In this document: positions 1 to 21,487 of the stretch, piece by piece | Layout: each line of letters opens with the position of its first letter | Numbering within the stretch: position 1 is the stretch's first letter | Assembly: GCA_023259065.1 (NCBI GenBank) | Contig: JAHFQY010000002.1 | Coordinates: 1 to 64,000 of the forward strand | Direction of reading: 5' to 3' | DNA length: 64,000 bases | Source of the DNA: Nitrosomonadales bacterium | GTDB taxonomy: Bacteria > Pseudomonadota > Gammaproteobacteria > Burkholderiales > Gallionellaceae | Notes under the pieces: generated by a model | Told to the model about the DNA's origin: nothing | The model's input: only the letters and a program-made list of their open reading frames with translations | The model's database searches: none | Translations under genes and position numbers: made by a program

Positions 1-352
1 ACTGCAAGCCATGTTCGCGCGCTGCATCAGCCAGCGCCTTAATGCGACCATGATATTTGTGACCGGAACGATCGAACGCGAGAGCAACAACGCCCGCACT
101 CTTTGCTTTTTCAGCGATGCGTTTACCCACAACCGCAGCAGCCGCTGCATTGCCACCATTGCCGACCTCTTTACGCACATCCGCTTCCAGTGTAGAAGCG
201 CTGGCCAGCACCTTGCTGCCGCAAGCGGAAATAACCTGCGCATAAATGTGCTGGTTGGTGCGATTAATAGCCAAACGTACAGTCTTTTGCTCAGCAATTT
301 TTGCACGGGTTTTGCGTGCTCTGCGCTGACGCGCTTCTTTCTTGTTCAACAT
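1..352 (-). CDS. rplR: 50S ribosomal protein L18 (truncated at window edge)
   Basis: Minus-strand reading from ATG at 352 gives [41 protein letters not shown]...; next gene after rplF in the spc operon. Confidence 0.93.
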   Translation of the reverse strand, partial: MLNKKEARQRRARKTRAKIAEQKTVRLAINRTNQHIYAQVISACGSKVLASASTLEADVRKEVGNGGNAAAAAVVGKRIAEKAKSAGVVALAFDRSGHKYHGRIKALADAAREHGLQ

Positions 353-363
353 ATCCGCCTCAA

Positions 364-897
364 TTATTTCTTCTTGGTTTCTTTCAGGATCACAACTTCA
401 TCCGCGTAGCGCACACCCTTGCCCTTGTAAGGCTCTGGTTGACGGTAAGCACGAATTTCAGCAGCGACCTGACCGACTTGCTGCTTGTCGGAACCAGTCA
501 ACACGATTTCAGTTTGGCTTGGTGTTGCCACCTTTACGCCAGCCGGCATTTTATGCACCACTGGATGCGAGAAACCCAAAGACAGGTTTAACGTATCACC
601 TGCGGCTTGAGCTCTGTAACCCACACCCACCAGGGTCAGCTTGCGCTCGAAACCTTTTGTTACACCAACAACCATATTCGCCAACAGGGCACGAATGGTT
701 CCGGACATCGCATTGGATTGCATGGAATCATTGGTTGCCTTGCACAGTAAGGCATCACCCTGACGCTCAACAGCCACATCACTGTTTAACGCCTGCTTCA
801 TGGTGCCCAGCGGGCCCTTCATTGAAACTTGATCCGCAGCCAGCACAACATCAACACCTGCCGGCAGCGTAATTGGATTTTTAGCGACTCTAGACAT
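364..897 (-). CDS. rplF: 50S ribosomal protein L6
   Basis: [17 protein letters not shown]... L6 family; spc operon synteny. Confidence 0.98.
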   Translation of the reverse strand: MSRVAKNPITLPAGVDVVLAADQVSMKGPLGTMKQALNSDVAVERQGDALLCKATNDSMQSNAMSGTIRALLANMVVGVTKGFERKLTLVGVGYRAQAAGDTLNLSLGFSHPVVHKMPAGVKVATPSQTEIVLTGSDKQQVGQVAAEIRAYRQPEPYKGKGVRYADEVVILKETKKK

Positions 898-906
898 TTT
901 TTACCT

Positions 907-1302
907 CTACGCTACGATGCACAAAACTTCGCCACCAATTCCATTGGCGCGCGCTTTGCGATCAGTCATCAAACCCTTGGAGGTGGATACAATAGCCACA
1001 CCCAAGCCATTCATGACCATAGGAATGTCTTCACTACCCTTGTACACACGCAGACCCGGGCGGCTTACGCGCTGGATCTTTTCAATCACAGGACGATCAG
1101 CGTAATATTTCAGGCCAATTTCAAGAGTTGCTTTGCCATCGTTGCTGGCAACCTTAAAGCCGTCAACATAACCCTCGTCTTGCAGCACTTTCGCAAGAGC
1201 CACTTTCAACTTGGAAGAAGGCATAACAACGCTTACTTTTTCCGCCATCTGCGCATTACGAATTCGCGTCAGCATATCGGCGATTGGATCACTCATACTC
1301 AT
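907..1302 (-). CDS. rpsH: 30S ribosomal protein S8
   Basis: [18 protein letters not shown]... S8 N-terminus. Confidence 0.98.
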   Translation of the reverse strand: MSMSDPIADMLTRIRNAQMAEKVSVVMPSSKLKVALAKVLQDEGYVDGFKVASNDGKATLEIGLKYYADRPVIEKIQRVSRPGLRVYKGSEDIPMVMNGLGVAIVSTSKGLMTDRKARANGIGGEVLCIVA

Positions 1303-1312
1303 AAATTCACCC

Positions 1313-1618
1313 TTACCAGCTTGCCTTGACTACACCAGGGATTTCGCCGCGCATTGCGTATTCACGCAATTTGATACGACCCAAACCAAATTTGCTGAAC
1401 ACACCGCGTGGACGGCCAGTCAGCGCACAACGATTGCGCAAACGCACTGGACTCGAGTTACGCGGCAATGCCTGCAGTTTTTGACGAGCAGCAAACTGCT
1501 CTTCTTCACTCAACTTGCTATTAGTGATAATAGCCATCAACTCAGCACGCTTGGCAGCAAATTTCTCCACTGTGTCGCGACGCTTTTGCTCACGGTTAAT
1601 CAATGATCTCTTAGCCAT
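1313..1618 (-). CDS. rpsN: 30S ribosomal protein S14
   Basis: [17 protein letters not shown]...[25 protein letters not shown]. Confidence 0.98.
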   Translation of the reverse strand: MAKRSLINREQKRRDTVEKFAAKRAELMAIITNSKLSEEEQFAARQKLQALPRNSSPVRLRNRCALTGRPRGVFSKFGLGRIKLREYAMRGEIPGVVKASW

Positions 1619-1625
1619 GCTACCC

Positions 1626-2165
1626 TCAGTTTTTCAATGGGAATTTGAATGCCAACAGAAGGGCGCGAGCCTCTTCATCGGTCTTCGCGCTTGTCGTGAT
1701 GGTGATATTCATGCCACGCAACGCATCAATCTTGTCATATTCGATTTCAGGGAAAATGATCTGCTCTTTAACGCCCATGTTGTAATTGCCACGACCGTCA
1801 AAAGACTTACCTGAAATACCACGGAAGTCACGAATACGAGGAATCGCAACTGTCACCAGGCGATCAAGAAATTCGTACATGCGCTCGCGACGCAATGTCA
1901 CCTTGCAACCAACAGGATAATCCTGGCGAATCTTGAAGCCGGCAATCGACTTTTTGGATTTGGTAACAACCGGCTTCTGGCCCGCAATCTTTTGCATATC
2001 GCTCACAGCGTGGTCCATGACCTTCTTGTCAGCAACAGCCTCACCCACACCCATATTCAGGGTGATCTTTTCGATGCGCGGAACCTCCATGATGGACTTG
2101 TAGCCAAACTTGGCCATCATTTCTTTCGCCACTTTATCTTTGTAGAAATCGTACAAACGAGCCAT
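1626..2165 (-). CDS. rplE: 50S ribosomal protein L5
   Basis: [17 protein letters not shown]...; L5 family. Confidence 0.98.
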   Translation of the reverse strand: MARLYDFYKDKVAKEMMAKFGYKSIMEVPRIEKITLNMGVGEAVADKKVMDHAVSDMQKIAGQKPVVTKSKKSIAGFKIRQDYPVGCKVTLRRERMYEFLDRLVTVAIPRIRDFRGISGKSFDGRGNYNMGVKEQIIFPEIEYDKIDALRGMNITITTSAKTDEEARALLLAFKFPLKN

Positions 2166-2178
2166 GCTCTCTTACCCC

Positions 2179-2490
2179 TTAAGCAATCACTTCGCCACTG
2201 GATTTGAACACGCGCACTTTGCGACCGTCTTCCAGGAACTTAGTACCAACACGATCCGCCTTTTTGGTGGCCGCATTGTAGATAGCAACATTAGAAACGT
2301 GGATCGGCATCTCCATCTCCACGATACCACCACTCACACCCTTAACCGGATTCGGCTTCTGATGCTTCTTGACTTTGTTCACGCCCGCAACCAGCAACTT
2401 GTCTTCGAGTACACGCAAAACACTGCCACGGCTACCCTTGTCTTTGCCAGCGATGATAATCACATCATCATTTTTCTTAATCTTACGCAT
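2179..2490 (-). CDS. rplX: 50S ribosomal protein L24
   Basis: KOW motif [20 protein letters not shown]. Confidence 0.97.
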   Translation of the reverse strand: MRKIKKNDDVIIIAGKDKGSRGSVLRVLEDKLLVAGVNKVKKHQKPNPVKGVSGGIVEMEMPIHVSNVAIYNAATKKADRVGTKFLEDGRKVRVFKSSGEVIA

Positions 2491-2508
2491 GATTTTTCCT
2501 TGACTGCG

Positions 2509-2877
2509 TTACAGCACTTCAGGTGCCAGCGACACAATTTTCATAAAGCGCTCTGTGCGCAACTCACGAGTAACTGGCCCGAAAATACGCGTACCAATTG
2601 GCTCCAGCTTGGCGTTCAGCAACACTGCCGCATTGCCGTCAAACTTGATCAAGGAACCATCAGCGCGACGCACACCCTTTGCAGTGCGCACAACCACTGC
2701 ACTGTATACATCACCCTTCTTAACACGGGAGCGTGGGGCTGCATCTCTAATACTTACCTTGATCACATCGCCGATAGCAGCATAACGACGCTTAGAGCCA
2801 CCAAGAACCTTGATGCACATAACAGAGCGAGCGCCAGTATTGTCGGCAACATTCAAAACAGACTGCATTTGTATCAT
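2509..2877 (-). CDS. rplN: 50S ribosomal protein L14
   Basis: [33 protein letters not shown]. Confidence 0.98.
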   Translation of the reverse strand: MIQMQSVLNVADNTGARSVMCIKVLGGSKRRYAAIGDVIKVSIRDAAPRSRVKKGDVYSAVVVRTAKGVRRADGSLIKFDGNAAVLLNAKLEPIGTRIFGPVTRELRTERFMKIVSLAPEVL

Positions 2878-2971
2878 TTTTCAATCTCCAACTTTGTCCG
2901 CTCGTAGCGGCTAGTTTTGGAACCCGTTCGGGTTAGGCCGCCGCAAGCGACGGTGTGAAACGAAGCCGCGC

Positions 2972-3000
2972 ATTATAGTCACGCTTGCCGTAAGGCGCAA
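2972..3000 (-). promoter_or_regulatory. Candidate sigma70 promoter for the spc operon (TTGCGC-N17-TATAAT on minus strand)
   Basis: Minus-strand consensus -10 TATAAT (2972-2977) with 17-nt spacer to TTGCGC (2995-3000), in the 136-bp gap between rpsQ and rplN. Confidence 0.6.
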
Positions 3001-3013
3001 GCGTAATTTGCAA

Positions 3014-3277
3014 TTAAACTGCCTGTGCCTTCTCAACCAGCTTGGACACACGCCAACTCTTTGTTTTTGCTATTGGACGACATTCCTCAATAACAACCAC
3101 ATCACCCTCGTGGCACTCGTTGTTTTCATCATGTGCGTGATATTTCTTGGATACACGAATGATTTTCCCCAGCACCGGATGTTTGGTCTTACGTTCAATC
3201 AGGACAGTTACAGTCTTGTCCATCTTGTCGCTTACCACTGTACCTGTCAGGGTACGATTCAGTTTTGTCGCATTCAT
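3014..3277 (-). CDS. rpsQ: 30S ribosomal protein S17
   Basis: [33 protein letters not shown]. Confidence 0.98.
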   Translation of the reverse strand: MNATKLNRTLTGTVVSDKMDKTVTVLIERKTKHPVLGKIIRVSKKYHAHDENNECHEGDVVVIEECRPIAKTKSWRVSKLVEKAQAV

Positions 3278-3468
3278 TACTGCGCACCCTTCTCGGTCAA
3301 TATGGTTTTCACACGGGCAATATCACGACGCACTTTGCGCAATTGGCTGGTATTGCTCAACTGCTGAGTGGCCACCTGCATGCGCAGGCCGAATTGCGCC
3401 TTTGACAAAGACAGCAATTCTGACTGTAAGTCAGCCGCAGACTTTGCTTTCATTTCGGTTGCTTTCAT
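3277..3468 (-). CDS. rpmC: 50S ribosomal protein L29
   Basis: Small L29 ORF overlapping rpsQ by one base; synteny. Confidence 0.96.
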   Translation of the reverse strand: MKATEMKAKSAADLQSELLSLSKAQFGLRMQVATQQLSNTSQLRKVRRDIARVKTILTEKGAQ

Positions 3469-3470
3469 GA

Positions 3471-3887
3471 TTACGCCCCTACCTGTCTAATAACGAATGT
3501 TGTGGCAATAGGCAGCTTTGCAGAAGCCAAACGGAATGCCTCACGCGCCAACACCTCATCAACGCCATCCATTTCGTACAACATCTTGCCTGGCTGTATC
3601 TCGGCAACATAGTACTCAGGATTACCCTTACCGTTACCCATACGAACCTCGGCTGGCTTCTTGGAGATCGGCTTATCCGGGAAGATACGAATCCAGATAC
3701 GTCCGCCACGTTTGATATGACGGGTCATCGCACGACGGGCAGCCTCAATTTGACGCGCTGTCAAACGGCCACGGCCCACGGCTTTAAGACCGAACTCACC
3801 GAAACTCACCTTGTTTCCGCGGGTAGCAACGCCGGTATTACGGCCTTTATGCTCTTTGCGGTATTTTCTTCTAGCTGGCTGTAGCAT
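3471..3887 (-). CDS. rplP: 50S ribosomal protein L16
   Basis: [36 protein letters not shown]. Confidence 0.98.
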   Translation of the reverse strand: MLQPARRKYRKEHKGRNTGVATRGNKVSFGEFGLKAVGRGRLTARQIEAARRAMTRHIKRGGRIWIRIFPDKPISKKPAEVRMGNGKGNPEYYVAEIQPGKMLYEMDGVDEVLAREAFRLASAKLPIATTFVIRQVGA

Positions 3888-4581
3888 GTTTTGCCCCCGA
3901 CTTTCTTACTCTCTTTTCCGGTTCAGCAACTGGCGCTACAACTTCCTGCACGCCTGTGTGCTCACCCTTGTAGACCCATACCTTAACGCCGATCAAACCA
4001 TAGGTCGTCAATGCTTCGGACGTACCGTAGTCAATGTCAGCACGCAGTGTATGCAATGGCACACGGCCTTCGCGATACCACTCAGTACGGGCAATTTCAA
4101 TTCCGTTCAAGCGACCCGAGCTCATGATCTTGATGCCTTGGGCACCCAGACGCATTGCGTTCTGCATTGCGCGCTTCATGGCACGGCGGAACATGATGCG
4201 TTTTTCCAGTTGCTGGGTAATCGAATCAGCGATCAACTGAGCGTCGATCTCCGGCTTGCGCACTTCCTCGATATTCAGGGCAACATCCGGCAAGCCCATG
4301 CGCTTCTTCAATTCGTTGCGCAGTGACTCAATATCTTCGCCCTTCTTGCCGATGACCACACCTGGGCGCGCCGAATAAATCGTGATCTTTGCATTCTTGG
4401 CTGGACGCTCGATTACAATCTTCGAAACCATGGCACCGGCCAGTTTCTTCTTCAGGTAATCGCGAACTTCAATATCCTTATGCAACAGCTCAGCAAAATT
4501 GCTGCTATTGGCATACCACTTTGAAGACCAGTTTTTCTGCACGCTCAACCGAAAACCGATTGGATGAATTTTCTGTCCCAT
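3871..4581 (-). CDS. rpsC: 30S ribosomal protein S3
   Basis: [18 protein letters not shown]...; S3/KH domain. Confidence 0.98.
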   Translation of the reverse strand: MGQKIHPIGFRLSVQKNWSSKWYANSSNFAELLHKDIEVRDYLKKKLAGAMVSKIVIERPAKNAKITIYSARPGVVIGKKGEDIESLRNELKKRMGLPDVALNIEEVRKPEIDAQLIADSITQQLEKRIMFRRAMKRAMQNAMRLGAQGIKIMSSGRLNGIEIARTEWYREGRVPLHTLRADIDYGTSEALTTYGLIGVKVWVYKGEHTGVQEVVAPVAEPEKRVRKSGAKHATAS

Positions 4582-4587
4582 GTCTGC

Positions 4588-4920
4588 TTAGCTCCCGACA
4601 GTAATCGTAATGTGGCAAGTTTGCTTTTCGATACCGTTGCCACGACCTTTGGCGCGAGCCATCATGCGCTTGAGAGAGGTAGCCTTATCAACATAAATGG
4701 TCTGCACCTTCAACTCATCAATGTCAGCACCATCATTGTGCTCGGCATTGGCAATAGCGGACTCCAAACCTTTTTTGATAATAACAGCGCCTTTTTTCGG
4801 GCTGAAAGCCAGAATTTGCAAAGCCCTATCAACTGGCAAGCCGCGAATCTGATCCGCAACCAACCGACCTTTTTGCGCCGACAGGCGAACACCTTTTACT
4901 ACAGCTGTTGTGCTCATCAT
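4588..4920 (-). CDS. rplV: 50S ribosomal protein L22
   Basis: [30 protein letters not shown]. Confidence 0.98.
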   Translation of the reverse strand: MMSTTAVVKGVRLSAQKGRLVADQIRGLPVDRALQILAFSPKKGAVIIKKGLESAIANAEHNDGADIDELKVQTIYVDKATSLKRMMARAKGRGNGIEKQTCHITITVGS

Positions 4921-4926
4921 GCCTCC

Positions 4927-5205
4927 TTATTTCTTAGCCGCTTTTTTATCAGCAGCGTGACCTTTGAAGGTGCGTGTCAATGAAAATTCGCCGAGCTTGT
5001 GCCCTACCATATTTTCGGAGATATACACCGGGATATGCTGCTTGCCGTTATGCACTGCAATAGTCAATCCTACAAAATCCGGCATTACAGTAGAGCGACG
5101 CGACCAGGTTTTAACCGGGCGTTTGTCGCTGGTAGCGCGCACAGTCTCTACCTTCTTCAACAGGTGCGCGTCAACGAATGGACCTTTTTTAATGGAACGT
5201 GCCAT
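4927..5205 (-). CDS. rpsS: 30S ribosomal protein S19
   Basis: [20 protein letters not shown]. Confidence 0.98.
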   Translation of the reverse strand: MARSIKKGPFVDAHLLKKVETVRATSDKRPVKTWSRRSTVMPDFVGLTIAVHNGKQHIPVYISENMVGHKLGEFSLTRTFKGHAADKKAAKK

Positions 5206-5215
5206 GTTTTACCCC

Positions 5216-6043
5216 TTAAACCTGAAAGCGACGACGCACGATCATGCCGCTAGTGCGCTTGTTGCGACGAGTGCGGAAGCCTTTGGCTGGCACACCCCAT
5301 GGGCTAACCGGATTACGGCCAGCTGCAGTTTTACCTTCACCACCACCGTGCGGGTGGTCAATCGGGTTCATAACCACACCACGAACAGTCGGGCGAATGC
5401 CGCGCCAGCGATTTGCACCGGCCTTGCCGATCGAGCGCAATGAGTGCTCACCGTTACCTACCTCGCCAATAGTTGCGCGGCACTCAACGTGCACCTTGCG
5501 AATCTCGCCAGAGCGCAAACGCAGCTGGGCATAGCTACCTTCACGAGCCAGCAGCTGTACTGACGTACCGGCAGAACGTGAGAGCTGCGCGCCTTTGCCT
5601 GGCAGCATTTCGATACAGTGTATCGTCGAGCCAACCGGGATGTTGCGCAATGGCAACGCATTGCCAGCCTTGATCGGGGCCTCGGCACCGCTCATCAATT
5701 GCGCGCCTACGGCAACGCCCTTGGGGGCAATAATGTAACGACGCTCACCGTCCGCGTAACACAGCAATGCAATGTGCGCAGTGCGGTTTGGATCGTATTC
5801 CAGATGCTCAACAGTAGCAGGAATGCCATCCTTGTCGCGCTTGAAGTCAACGATACGGTAACTCTTCTTGTGACCGCCACCCATGTGGCGCACAGTGATG
5901 TGGCCGTTATGGTTACGACCAGAAGAACGATTCTTCTTCTCGATCAGAGATGCATGTGGCTTGCCCTTGTGCAAATCAGGATTAACCACGCGCACAACGG
6001 CGCGACGACCTGGAGATGTTGGTTTTAATTTAATTAGTGCCAT
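5216..6043 (-). CDS. rplB: 50S ribosomal protein L2
   Basis: [19 protein letters not shown]...[15 protein letters not shown]. Confidence 0.98.
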   Translation of the reverse strand: MALIKLKPTSPGRRAVVRVVNPDLHKGKPHASLIEKKNRSSGRNHNGHITVRHMGGGHKKSYRIVDFKRDKDGIPATVEHLEYDPNRTAHIALLCYADGERRYIIAPKGVAVGAQLMSGAEAPIKAGNALPLRNIPVGSTIHCIEMLPGKGAQLSRSAGTSVQLLAREGSYAQLRLRSGEIRKVHVECRATIGEVGNGEHSLRSIGKAGANRWRGIRPTVRGVVMNPIDHPHGGGEGKTAAGRNPVSPWGVPAKGFRTRRNKRTSGMIVRRRFQV

Positions 6044-6048
6044 GATAT

Positions 6049-6366
6049 TTATCCTTGCTCACTAGCAGCAAAATTAATTTCCTGACCTGGCGCCAGGCAA
6101 ACATATGCCTTCTTCCAGTCCTTGCGGCTGCCCATGAACCGACCAAAGCGCTTTTGCTTGCCCTTGACGTTGGCAACTTGAACGCTATCCACGTTCACCT
6201 TGAACAACAGCTCGACAGCGGCCTTGATTTCCGGCTTGGTTGCATCGGAAACAACTTTAAAAATCACCTGCTCATTTTTCTCGGCAACAAAAGTCGCCTT
6301 TTCAGAAATTTGCGGAGCAAGCAAAACATTCATCAAACGTTCTTGGTTGAAATTTTGTGCGCTCAT
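6049..6366 (-). CDS. rplW: 50S ribosomal protein L23
   Basis: [29 protein letters not shown]. Confidence 0.97.
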   Translation of the reverse strand: MSAQNFNQERLMNVLLAPQISEKATFVAEKNEQVIFKVVSDATKPEIKAAVELLFKVNVDSVQVANVKGKQKRFGRFMGSRKDWKKAYVCLAPGQEINFAASEQG

Positions 6367-6989
6367 GCCAGCAACTCCTCAATTTTCGCCATTGCGTTGC
6401 GAGTTACCAATACCTTGGGGAAACGCACAAGACTAACCGGATCAGCCTGATGGGCTTCCAGCACCAATACGTTCTCAAGGTTACGCGAGGACAGGTACAG
6501 GTTTTCATCCATGTTATCGGTGATAACCAGCACGCGACCGGCATCAAAACCCATAACCTTCATTTTCTGCGCCAACAGCTTGGTTTTTGGTGCTTCAACT
6601 GTCAGATCGTCCACCACTGTCAAACGACCCTCGCGCACCAGCTGCGACAAGATGGAAGCGACACCGGCACGGTACATCTTGCGGTTGATTTTTTGTGTGT
6701 AATTCTGATCGGGCGAGTTCGGGAAAATCTTGCCACCACCACGCCACAACGGGCTGGATGCCATACCGGAACGAGCACGACCGGTGCCTTTTTGCGCCCA
6801 AGGCTTGCGAGTGCTCTTGGCAATCTCGCTGCGTCCCTTTTGCTTGCTGTTGCTTGAACGAGCATTGGCCTGATATGCGGTCACCAACTGGTGAATCAGC
6901 GCTTCGTTATACTCACGACCAAACAGGTCATCAGAAGCCGTCATGCTTGCAGCCGCCTTGCCATTTGCGTTAATGACTTTAATTTCCAT
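6363..6989 (-). CDS. rplD: 50S ribosomal protein L4
   Basis: L4 family motif [25 protein letters not shown]. Confidence 0.98.
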   Translation of the reverse strand: MEIKVINANGKAAASMTASDDLFGREYNEALIHQLVTAYQANARSSNSKQKGRSEIAKSTRKPWAQKGTGRARSGMASSPLWRGGGKIFPNSPDQNYTQKINRKMYRAGVASILSQLVREGRLTVVDDLTVEAPKTKLLAQKMKVMGFDAGRVLVITDNMDENLYLSSRNLENVLVLEAHQADPVSLVRFPKVLVTRNAMAKIEELLA

Positions 6990-7633
6990 TATGCACCTGC
7001 TTTCACTGCCGGACGCACGACCACATCACCGCCCTTGGAGCCGGGTACAGCACCCATTACCAACAGCAATTGACGGTCAGCATCAATACGAACAATTTTG
7101 AGATTCTGCACAGTGCGCTGCACGTCACCCAGGTGACCTGTCATGCGCTTACCCGGGAATACGCGACCGGGATCCTGCGCCATACCGATAGAACCCGGTA
7201 CGTTATGTGATTTGGAGTTACCGTGGGTAGCACGGCCAGATCTGAAGTGGTGACGCTTGATGGTACCCGCGTAGCCCTTACCGATAGTCACGCCGGTTAC
7301 GTCAACCTTCTGACCAACCTGGAACATGTCCACACCAAGCTTGCCACCAGCCTGCAGCACAGACACCTGTTCTGGAGTGGCAACAAATTCTTTCAATACG
7401 CTACCCGCTTCTACGCCAGCCTTGGCAAAATGGCCCGCAGCAGCCTTGCTTACACGGCTTGCACGACGAACGCCAAACGCGACCTGAACCGCGCTGTATC
7501 CATCTGTGGCTACATTCTTGAATTGGGTAATGCGATTATTGGACACGTCCAGCACTGTTACCGGCAACGATGCTCCGTCGTCAGTAAAAATACGGGTCAT
7601 GCCAATCTTGCGACCGACAAGTCCTAAACTCAT
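6989..7633 (-). CDS. rplC: 50S ribosomal protein L3
   Basis: [20 protein letters not shown]. Confidence 0.98.
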   Translation of the reverse strand: MSLGLVGRKIGMTRIFTDDGASLPVTVLDVSNNRITQFKNVATDGYSAVQVAFGVRRASRVSKAAAGHFAKAGVEAGSVLKEFVATPEQVSVLQAGGKLGVDMFQVGQKVDVTGVTIGKGYAGTIKRHHFRSGRATHGNSKSHNVPGSIGMAQDPGRVFPGKRMTGHLGDVQRTVQNLKIVRIDADRQLLLVMGAVPGSKGGDVVVRPAVKAGA

Positions 7634-7712
7634 TTTATTTCCTTTTTAAGGGGCCGACTACAATTGGTCGGCCGATTTTTAATACCACAACAACAAATTA
7701 CTTCACTTCAAC

Positions 7713-8024
7713 TTACTGCAGCTTGATTTCCACATCCACACCGGCTGGCAAATCAAGCTTCATCAATGCATCAACCGTTTTTTCTGTTGGATCAATAATA
7801 TCCATCATGCGCAAATGCGTACGAATCTCGAATTGATCACGCGATGTCTTGTTCACATGAGGTGAACGCAGCACATCAAAACGCTCAATCTTGGTAGGCA
7901 GGGGAACCGGACCCTTTACAACCGCGCCAGTGCGCTTGGCTGTATCAACGATCTGCGAAGCAGACTGGTCAATCAGGCGATAATCGAACGCTTTCAGACG
8001 AATGCGAATTTTCTGACTTTGCAT
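7713..8024 (-). CDS. rpsJ: 30S ribosomal protein S10
   Basis: [22 protein letters not shown]. Confidence 0.98.
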   Translation of the reverse strand: MQSQKIRIRLKAFDYRLIDQSASQIVDTAKRTGAVVKGPVPLPTKIERFDVLRSPHVNKTSRDQFEIRTHLRMMDIIDPTEKTVDALMKLDLPAGVDVEIKLQ

Positions 8025-8132
8025 ATTATTTTCTCAACTTATGGCAGCCAAAATGCAACTGCGGATTAAAGAACGAAATATTATACAGCGAGAACCAGTC
8101 TCGCTGCACGCTATTTTTAAAACCTTACCAAA

Positions 8133-9323
<1,191 letters not shown>

Positions 9324-9344
9324 TTCAGCTCTCCAGTTTTTAGT

Positions 9345-11438
9345 TTATTTCTTGCTCATTATCGCTTCAGCCACATTCCTGGGGGCTTCAGTGTAATGCT
9401 TGAATTCCATAGTGTAAGTTGCACGACCTTGCGTAGCAGAACGCAATGCAGTGGAATAACCGAACATCTCAGCCAAGGGCACCTCTGCCCTTACGGTCTT
9501 GCCACCACCCGCCATGTCATCCATACCCTGCACCATACCGCGACGCGAGGACAGATCGCCCATTACCGTACCGGTATAGTCTTCGGGAGTCTCAACCTCA
9601 ACAGCCATCATAGGCTCCAGCAGTACAGGATTAGCCTTGCGCATGCCATCCTTGAACGCCATGGATGCAGCCATCTTGAACGCGTTTTCGTTGGAGTCCA
9701 CATCATGGTAGGAACCGTCGAACAGGGTGATCTTCACGTCCTCAACCGGGTAGCCAGCCAATACACCGCTAGGCAGCGATTCGCGCAAGCCCTTCTCGAC
9801 CGCAGGAATGAATTCACGCGGAACAGTACCACCCTTGATCGCGTCGACGAACTCAAAGCCCTTGCCGGCTTCGTTAGGCTCCATCTTGATCCACACATGA
9901 CCGAATTGACCACGACCACCGGTCTGCTTGGCATACTTACCCTCAACCTCAACCGACTTGCGTATCGCTTCGCGGTATGCTACTTGGGGCGCACCCACGT
10001 TCGCTTCCACGCCAAATTCACGCTTCATACGATCAACCAGAATCTCCAGGTGCAACTCACCCATACCGGACATGATGGTCTGACCGGATTCCTGGTCTGT
10101 GCGTACGCGGAACGAAGGATCCTCAGCCGCCAGACGACCCAGCGCGATACCCATTTTTTCCTGGTCAACCTTGGTTTTAGGCTCAACCGCGACGTGAATA
10201 ACCGGCTCAGGGAACACCATGCGCTCAAGAATAATAGGCTTGGCTGGATCACACAGAGATTCACCCGTAGTTACATCTTTCAGGCCGATACAAGCAGCGA
10301 TATCGCCCGCCAGAATCTCTTCAATTTCTTCACGATTATTGGCGTGCATCTGAACGATACGACCAATACGCTCTTTCTTACCCCTGACAGAGTTATAAAC
10401 CGTGTCACCTTTTTTCAGGACGCCGGAATAAACACGCACAAAGGTGAGCTGCCCCACAAATGGGTCAGTCATCAACTTGAATGCCAGCGCGGAGAAACCC
10501 TCGCTATCGTCCGCCTTGCGCGAAGTTGGCTCGCCCTCTTCGGTTTCGCCGGTCACGTCAGGAATATCCACCGGGGATGGCATGAACTGAACTACCGCGT
10601 CCAGCATGCGCTGCACACCCTTGTTCTTGAACGCGCTACCGCACAGCATAGGCTGGATTTCACAAGCGATGGTGCGCGTACGCAGACCGAGAATAATCTC
10701 CTCTTCGGTCAGGTCGCCGTTCTCCAGATACTTTTCCATCAAGTCTTCAGATGCCTCGGCAGCAGACTCAATCATCTTCGAGCGCCACTCTGTGGCGCTT
10801 GCAACCAACTCCGCAGGAATCTCGCGATAGTCAAATTTCATCCCCTGGGAAGCATCATCCCAGTAGATAGCCTTCATCTTGATCAGGTCAACTACACCCT
10901 CAAATTTCTCTTCAGCGCCAATGGGAATCACGATAGGCACAGGAGAAGCCTTCAGGCGCGTGCCCATTTGCTCGACCACTTTGAAGAAGTTTGCACCCGA
11001 ACGATCCATCTTGTTGACGAAAGCCAGACGCGGAACCTTGTACTTGTTAGCCTGGCGCCATACAGTCTCCGACTGCGGCTGCACACCACCCACCGCGCAA
11101 TACACCATGCACGCACCGTCCAGCACACGCATGGAGCGCTCCACCTCAATGGTAAAGTCCACGTGTCCCGGGGTATCAATGATGTTGAAGCGATGCTCCT
11201 GGAACTGGTTTTCCATGCCCTTCCAGAAGCAAGTTGTTGCAGCGGAGGTGATGGTAATGCCACGCTCCTGCTCCTGCTCCATCCAGTCCATGGTTGCCGC
11301 GCCATCATGCACTTCACCAATCTTGTGACTTACGCCGGTGTAAAACAGAATACGCTCGGTCGTCGTAGTCTTGCCCGCATCAATGTGCGCGCTGATACCG
11401 ATATTGCGATAACGGTTAATAGGGGTTTTACGAGCCAC
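9345..11438 (-). CDS. fusA: Elongation factor G
   Basis: [35 protein letters not shown]. Confidence 0.99.
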   Translation of the reverse strand: MARKTPINRYRNIGISAHIDAGKTTTTERILFYTGVSHKIGEVHDGAATMDWMEQEQERGITITSAATTCFWKGMENQFQEHRFNIIDTPGHVDFTIEVERSMRVLDGACMVYCAVGGVQPQSETVWRQANKYKVPRLAFVNKMDRSGANFFKVVEQMGTRLKASPVPIVIPIGAEEKFEGVVDLIKMKAIYWDDASQGMKFDYREIPAELVASATEWRSKMIESAAEASEDLMEKYLENGDLTEEEIILGLRTRTIACEIQPMLCGSAFKNKGVQRMLDAVVQFMPSPVDIPDVTGETEEGEPTSRKADDSEGFSALAFKLMTDPFVGQLTFVRVYSGVLKKGDTVYNSVRGKKERIGRIVQMHANNREEIEEILAGDIAACIGLKDVTTGESLCDPAKPIILERMVFPEPVIHVAVEPKTKVDQEKMGIALGRLAAEDPSFRVRTDQESGQTIMSGMGELHLEILVDRMKREFGVEANVGAPQVAYREAIRKSVEVEGKYAKQTGGRGQFGHVWIKMEPNEAGKGFEFVDAIKGGTVPREFIPAVEKGLRESLPSGVLAGYPVEDVKITLFDGSYHDVDSNENAFKMAASMAFKDGMRKANPVLLEPMMAVEVETPEDYTGTVMGDLSSRRGMVQGMDDMAGGGKTVRAEVPLAEMFGYSTALRSATQGRATYTMEFKHYTEAPRNVAEAIMSKK

Positions 11439-11462
11439 GGTAGATACCTAACTTTTCAATGA

Positions 11463-11933
11463 TTAGAAACGGAAATGCGAGAAGGCCTTGTTTGCTTCAG
11501 CCATACGATGCACTTCTTCACGCTTCTTGACCGCACCACCGCGACCTTCAGAAGCATCAATCAACTCACCAGCCAAACGCATACCCATGGATTTCTCGCC
11601 ACGCTTGCGCGCAAAATCCTTCAACCAGCGCATGGCCAGGGCCATACGGCGCGACGGACGCACCTCGACAGGCACCTGATAGTTGGCACCACCCACGCGG
11701 CGGCTCTTAACCTCAACCTGTGGCTTCACATTGTTCAGCGCCAGATTGAACACCTCAATCGGATCCTTGCCATTCTTCTTGGTGATCTGCTCCAAAGCAC
11801 CGTAAAGAATACGCTCGGCAACAGACTTCTTGCCAGCCGTCATCAATACGTTAACGAACTTGGAAAGATCCTGATTGCCGTACTTTGGATCCGGCAGAAC
11901 CTCGCGTTTTGGGACTTCTCTACGTCTTGGCAT
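11463..11933 (-). CDS. rpsG: 30S ribosomal protein S7
   Basis: [28 protein letters not shown]. Confidence 0.98.
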   Translation of the reverse strand: MPRRREVPKREVLPDPKYGNQDLSKFVNVLMTAGKKSVAERILYGALEQITKKNGKDPIEVFNLALNNVKPQVEVKSRRVGGANYQVPVEVRPSRRMALAMRWLKDFARKRGEKSMGMRLAGELIDASEGRGGAVKKREEVHRMAEANKAFSHFRF

Positions 11934-12016
11934 ATCTAAACCTCGTTGTATCTTGCAAATTCAAAAACAATTGCGACCACCCTGCGGCGATCGCTTACGT
12001 ATACTTAATTATTTAC

Positions 12017-12394
12017 TTAGGCTTTCTTAGGGCGCTTGGTACCGTACTTGGAACGAGACTGCTTACGATCTTTCACACCAGCCGTATCCAGGCTACCGCG
12101 CACCATGTGGTAACGCACACCAGGCAAGTCTTTCACACGACCACCGCGAATCAATACCACCGAGTGCTCCTGCAGGTTGTGACCCTCACCACCAATGTAG
12201 GAGATCACCTCAAAGCCGTTGGTCAGGCGCACCTTGGCAACCTTACGCAACGCGGAGTTTGGTTTTTTTGGAGTAGTCGTGTAAACACGAGTACAGACAC
12301 CACGCTTCTGCGGACTACCCGCAAGCGCAGGCACCTTGCTTTTGCTGACTTCAACAGAACGGGGACTGCGCACTAACTGGTTAATCGTTGGCAT
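12017..12394 (-). CDS. rpsL: 30S ribosomal protein S12
   Basis: [12 protein letters not shown]...[24 protein letters not shown]. Confidence 0.99.
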   Translation of the reverse strand: MPTINQLVRSPRSVEVSKSKVPALAGSPQKRGVCTRVYTTTPKKPNSALRKVAKVRLTNGFEVISYIGGEGHNLQEHSVVLIRGGRVKDLPGVRYHMVRGSLDTAGVKDRKQSRSKYGTKRPKKA

Positions 12395-12495
12395 TATATG
12401 GTTCCTAAAAACTCTACTAAATCAATGTATAAGAATAACAATTGCCGTCACAGCAAGAGTTTCCTGTTTCGCTGTAACGGCCAAAATGACCGCGC

Positions 12496-12524
12496 ATTCT
12501 AGTGACGAACGCGCGAACTGTCAA
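12496..12524 (-). promoter_or_regulatory. Candidate str-operon (rpsL) sigma70 promoter: TTGACA-N17-TAGAAT
   Basis: Minus strand reads TTGACA (12519-12524), exact 17-nt spacer, TAGAAT (12496-12501), just after the rpoC stop. Confidence 0.75.
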
Positions 12525-12529
12525 GCGGG

Positions 12530-16750
<4,221 letters not shown>

Positions 16751-16834
16751 TTGAAACTCCTCATTAGCCTTGTGCCCATCAACCTGGGATTATCAACAAC
16801 CTTGCCCTGCATGCGGCGAACCGCATAAGGGGTG

Positions 16835-20917
<4,083 letters not shown>

Positions 20918-21024
20918 GGCAGAGGGAAAAAGATAAGGGACAAAAAGCGCAACTCACGCTTGTTAACCGTTAGCCTCTCGGTATTACACAGACCACCATT
21001 TCGGGCGGCATTCAAGAAACGGCA

Positions 21025-21052
21025 AAAGGCTGACGGCAAACCGTCAGCCTTT
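21025..21052 (-). terminator. rplL-rpoB intergenic attenuator/terminator hairpin
   Basis: Perfect 12-bp stem AAAGGCTGACGG/CCGTCAGCCTTT with 4-nt loop, followed on the minus strand by TTTT. Confidence 0.85.
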
Positions 21053-21067
21053 ATGCACAGGCTACTA

Positions 21068-21445
21068 TTACTTGATTTCAGCAGTAGCGCCAGCTTCGAT
21101 AAGCTGCTTGGCGATTGCGTCAGCGTCAGCCTTGGATACACCTTCTTTAACTGCTTTAGGTGCACCGTCAACCAGATCCTTGGCTTCTTTCAAGCCCAGG
21201 CCGGTAATCGCGCGAACAACTTTAATTACGTTAACCTTGCTATCACCAGCAGACATCAGGTGTACGGTGAACTCGGTTTGCTCGGCAGCAGCAGCGCCGC
21301 CAGCAGCGCCGCCAGCAGGGGCAGCAACAGCAACAGCAGCAGCGGATACGCCAAACTTCTCTTCCATTTCCTTGATCAGTGAGGACAGTTCCAGCACAGT
21401 CATTTGTGCAATTGCGTCCAGAATGTCAGCTTTATTAACAGCCAT
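21068..21445 (-). CDS. rplL: 50S ribosomal protein L7/L12
   Basis: Ala-rich hinge and [18 protein letters not shown]... Confidence 0.98.
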   Translation of the reverse strand: MAVNKADILDAIAQMTVLELSSLIKEMEEKFGVSAAAVAVAAPAGGAAGGAAAAEQTEFTVHLMSAGDSKVNVIKVVRAITGLGLKEAKDLVDGAPKAVKEGVSKADADAIAKQLIEAGATAEIK

Positions 21446-21487
21446 GTGATTCTCCTAAATGTTTAATTCAAAAATATGCAGTTGACG

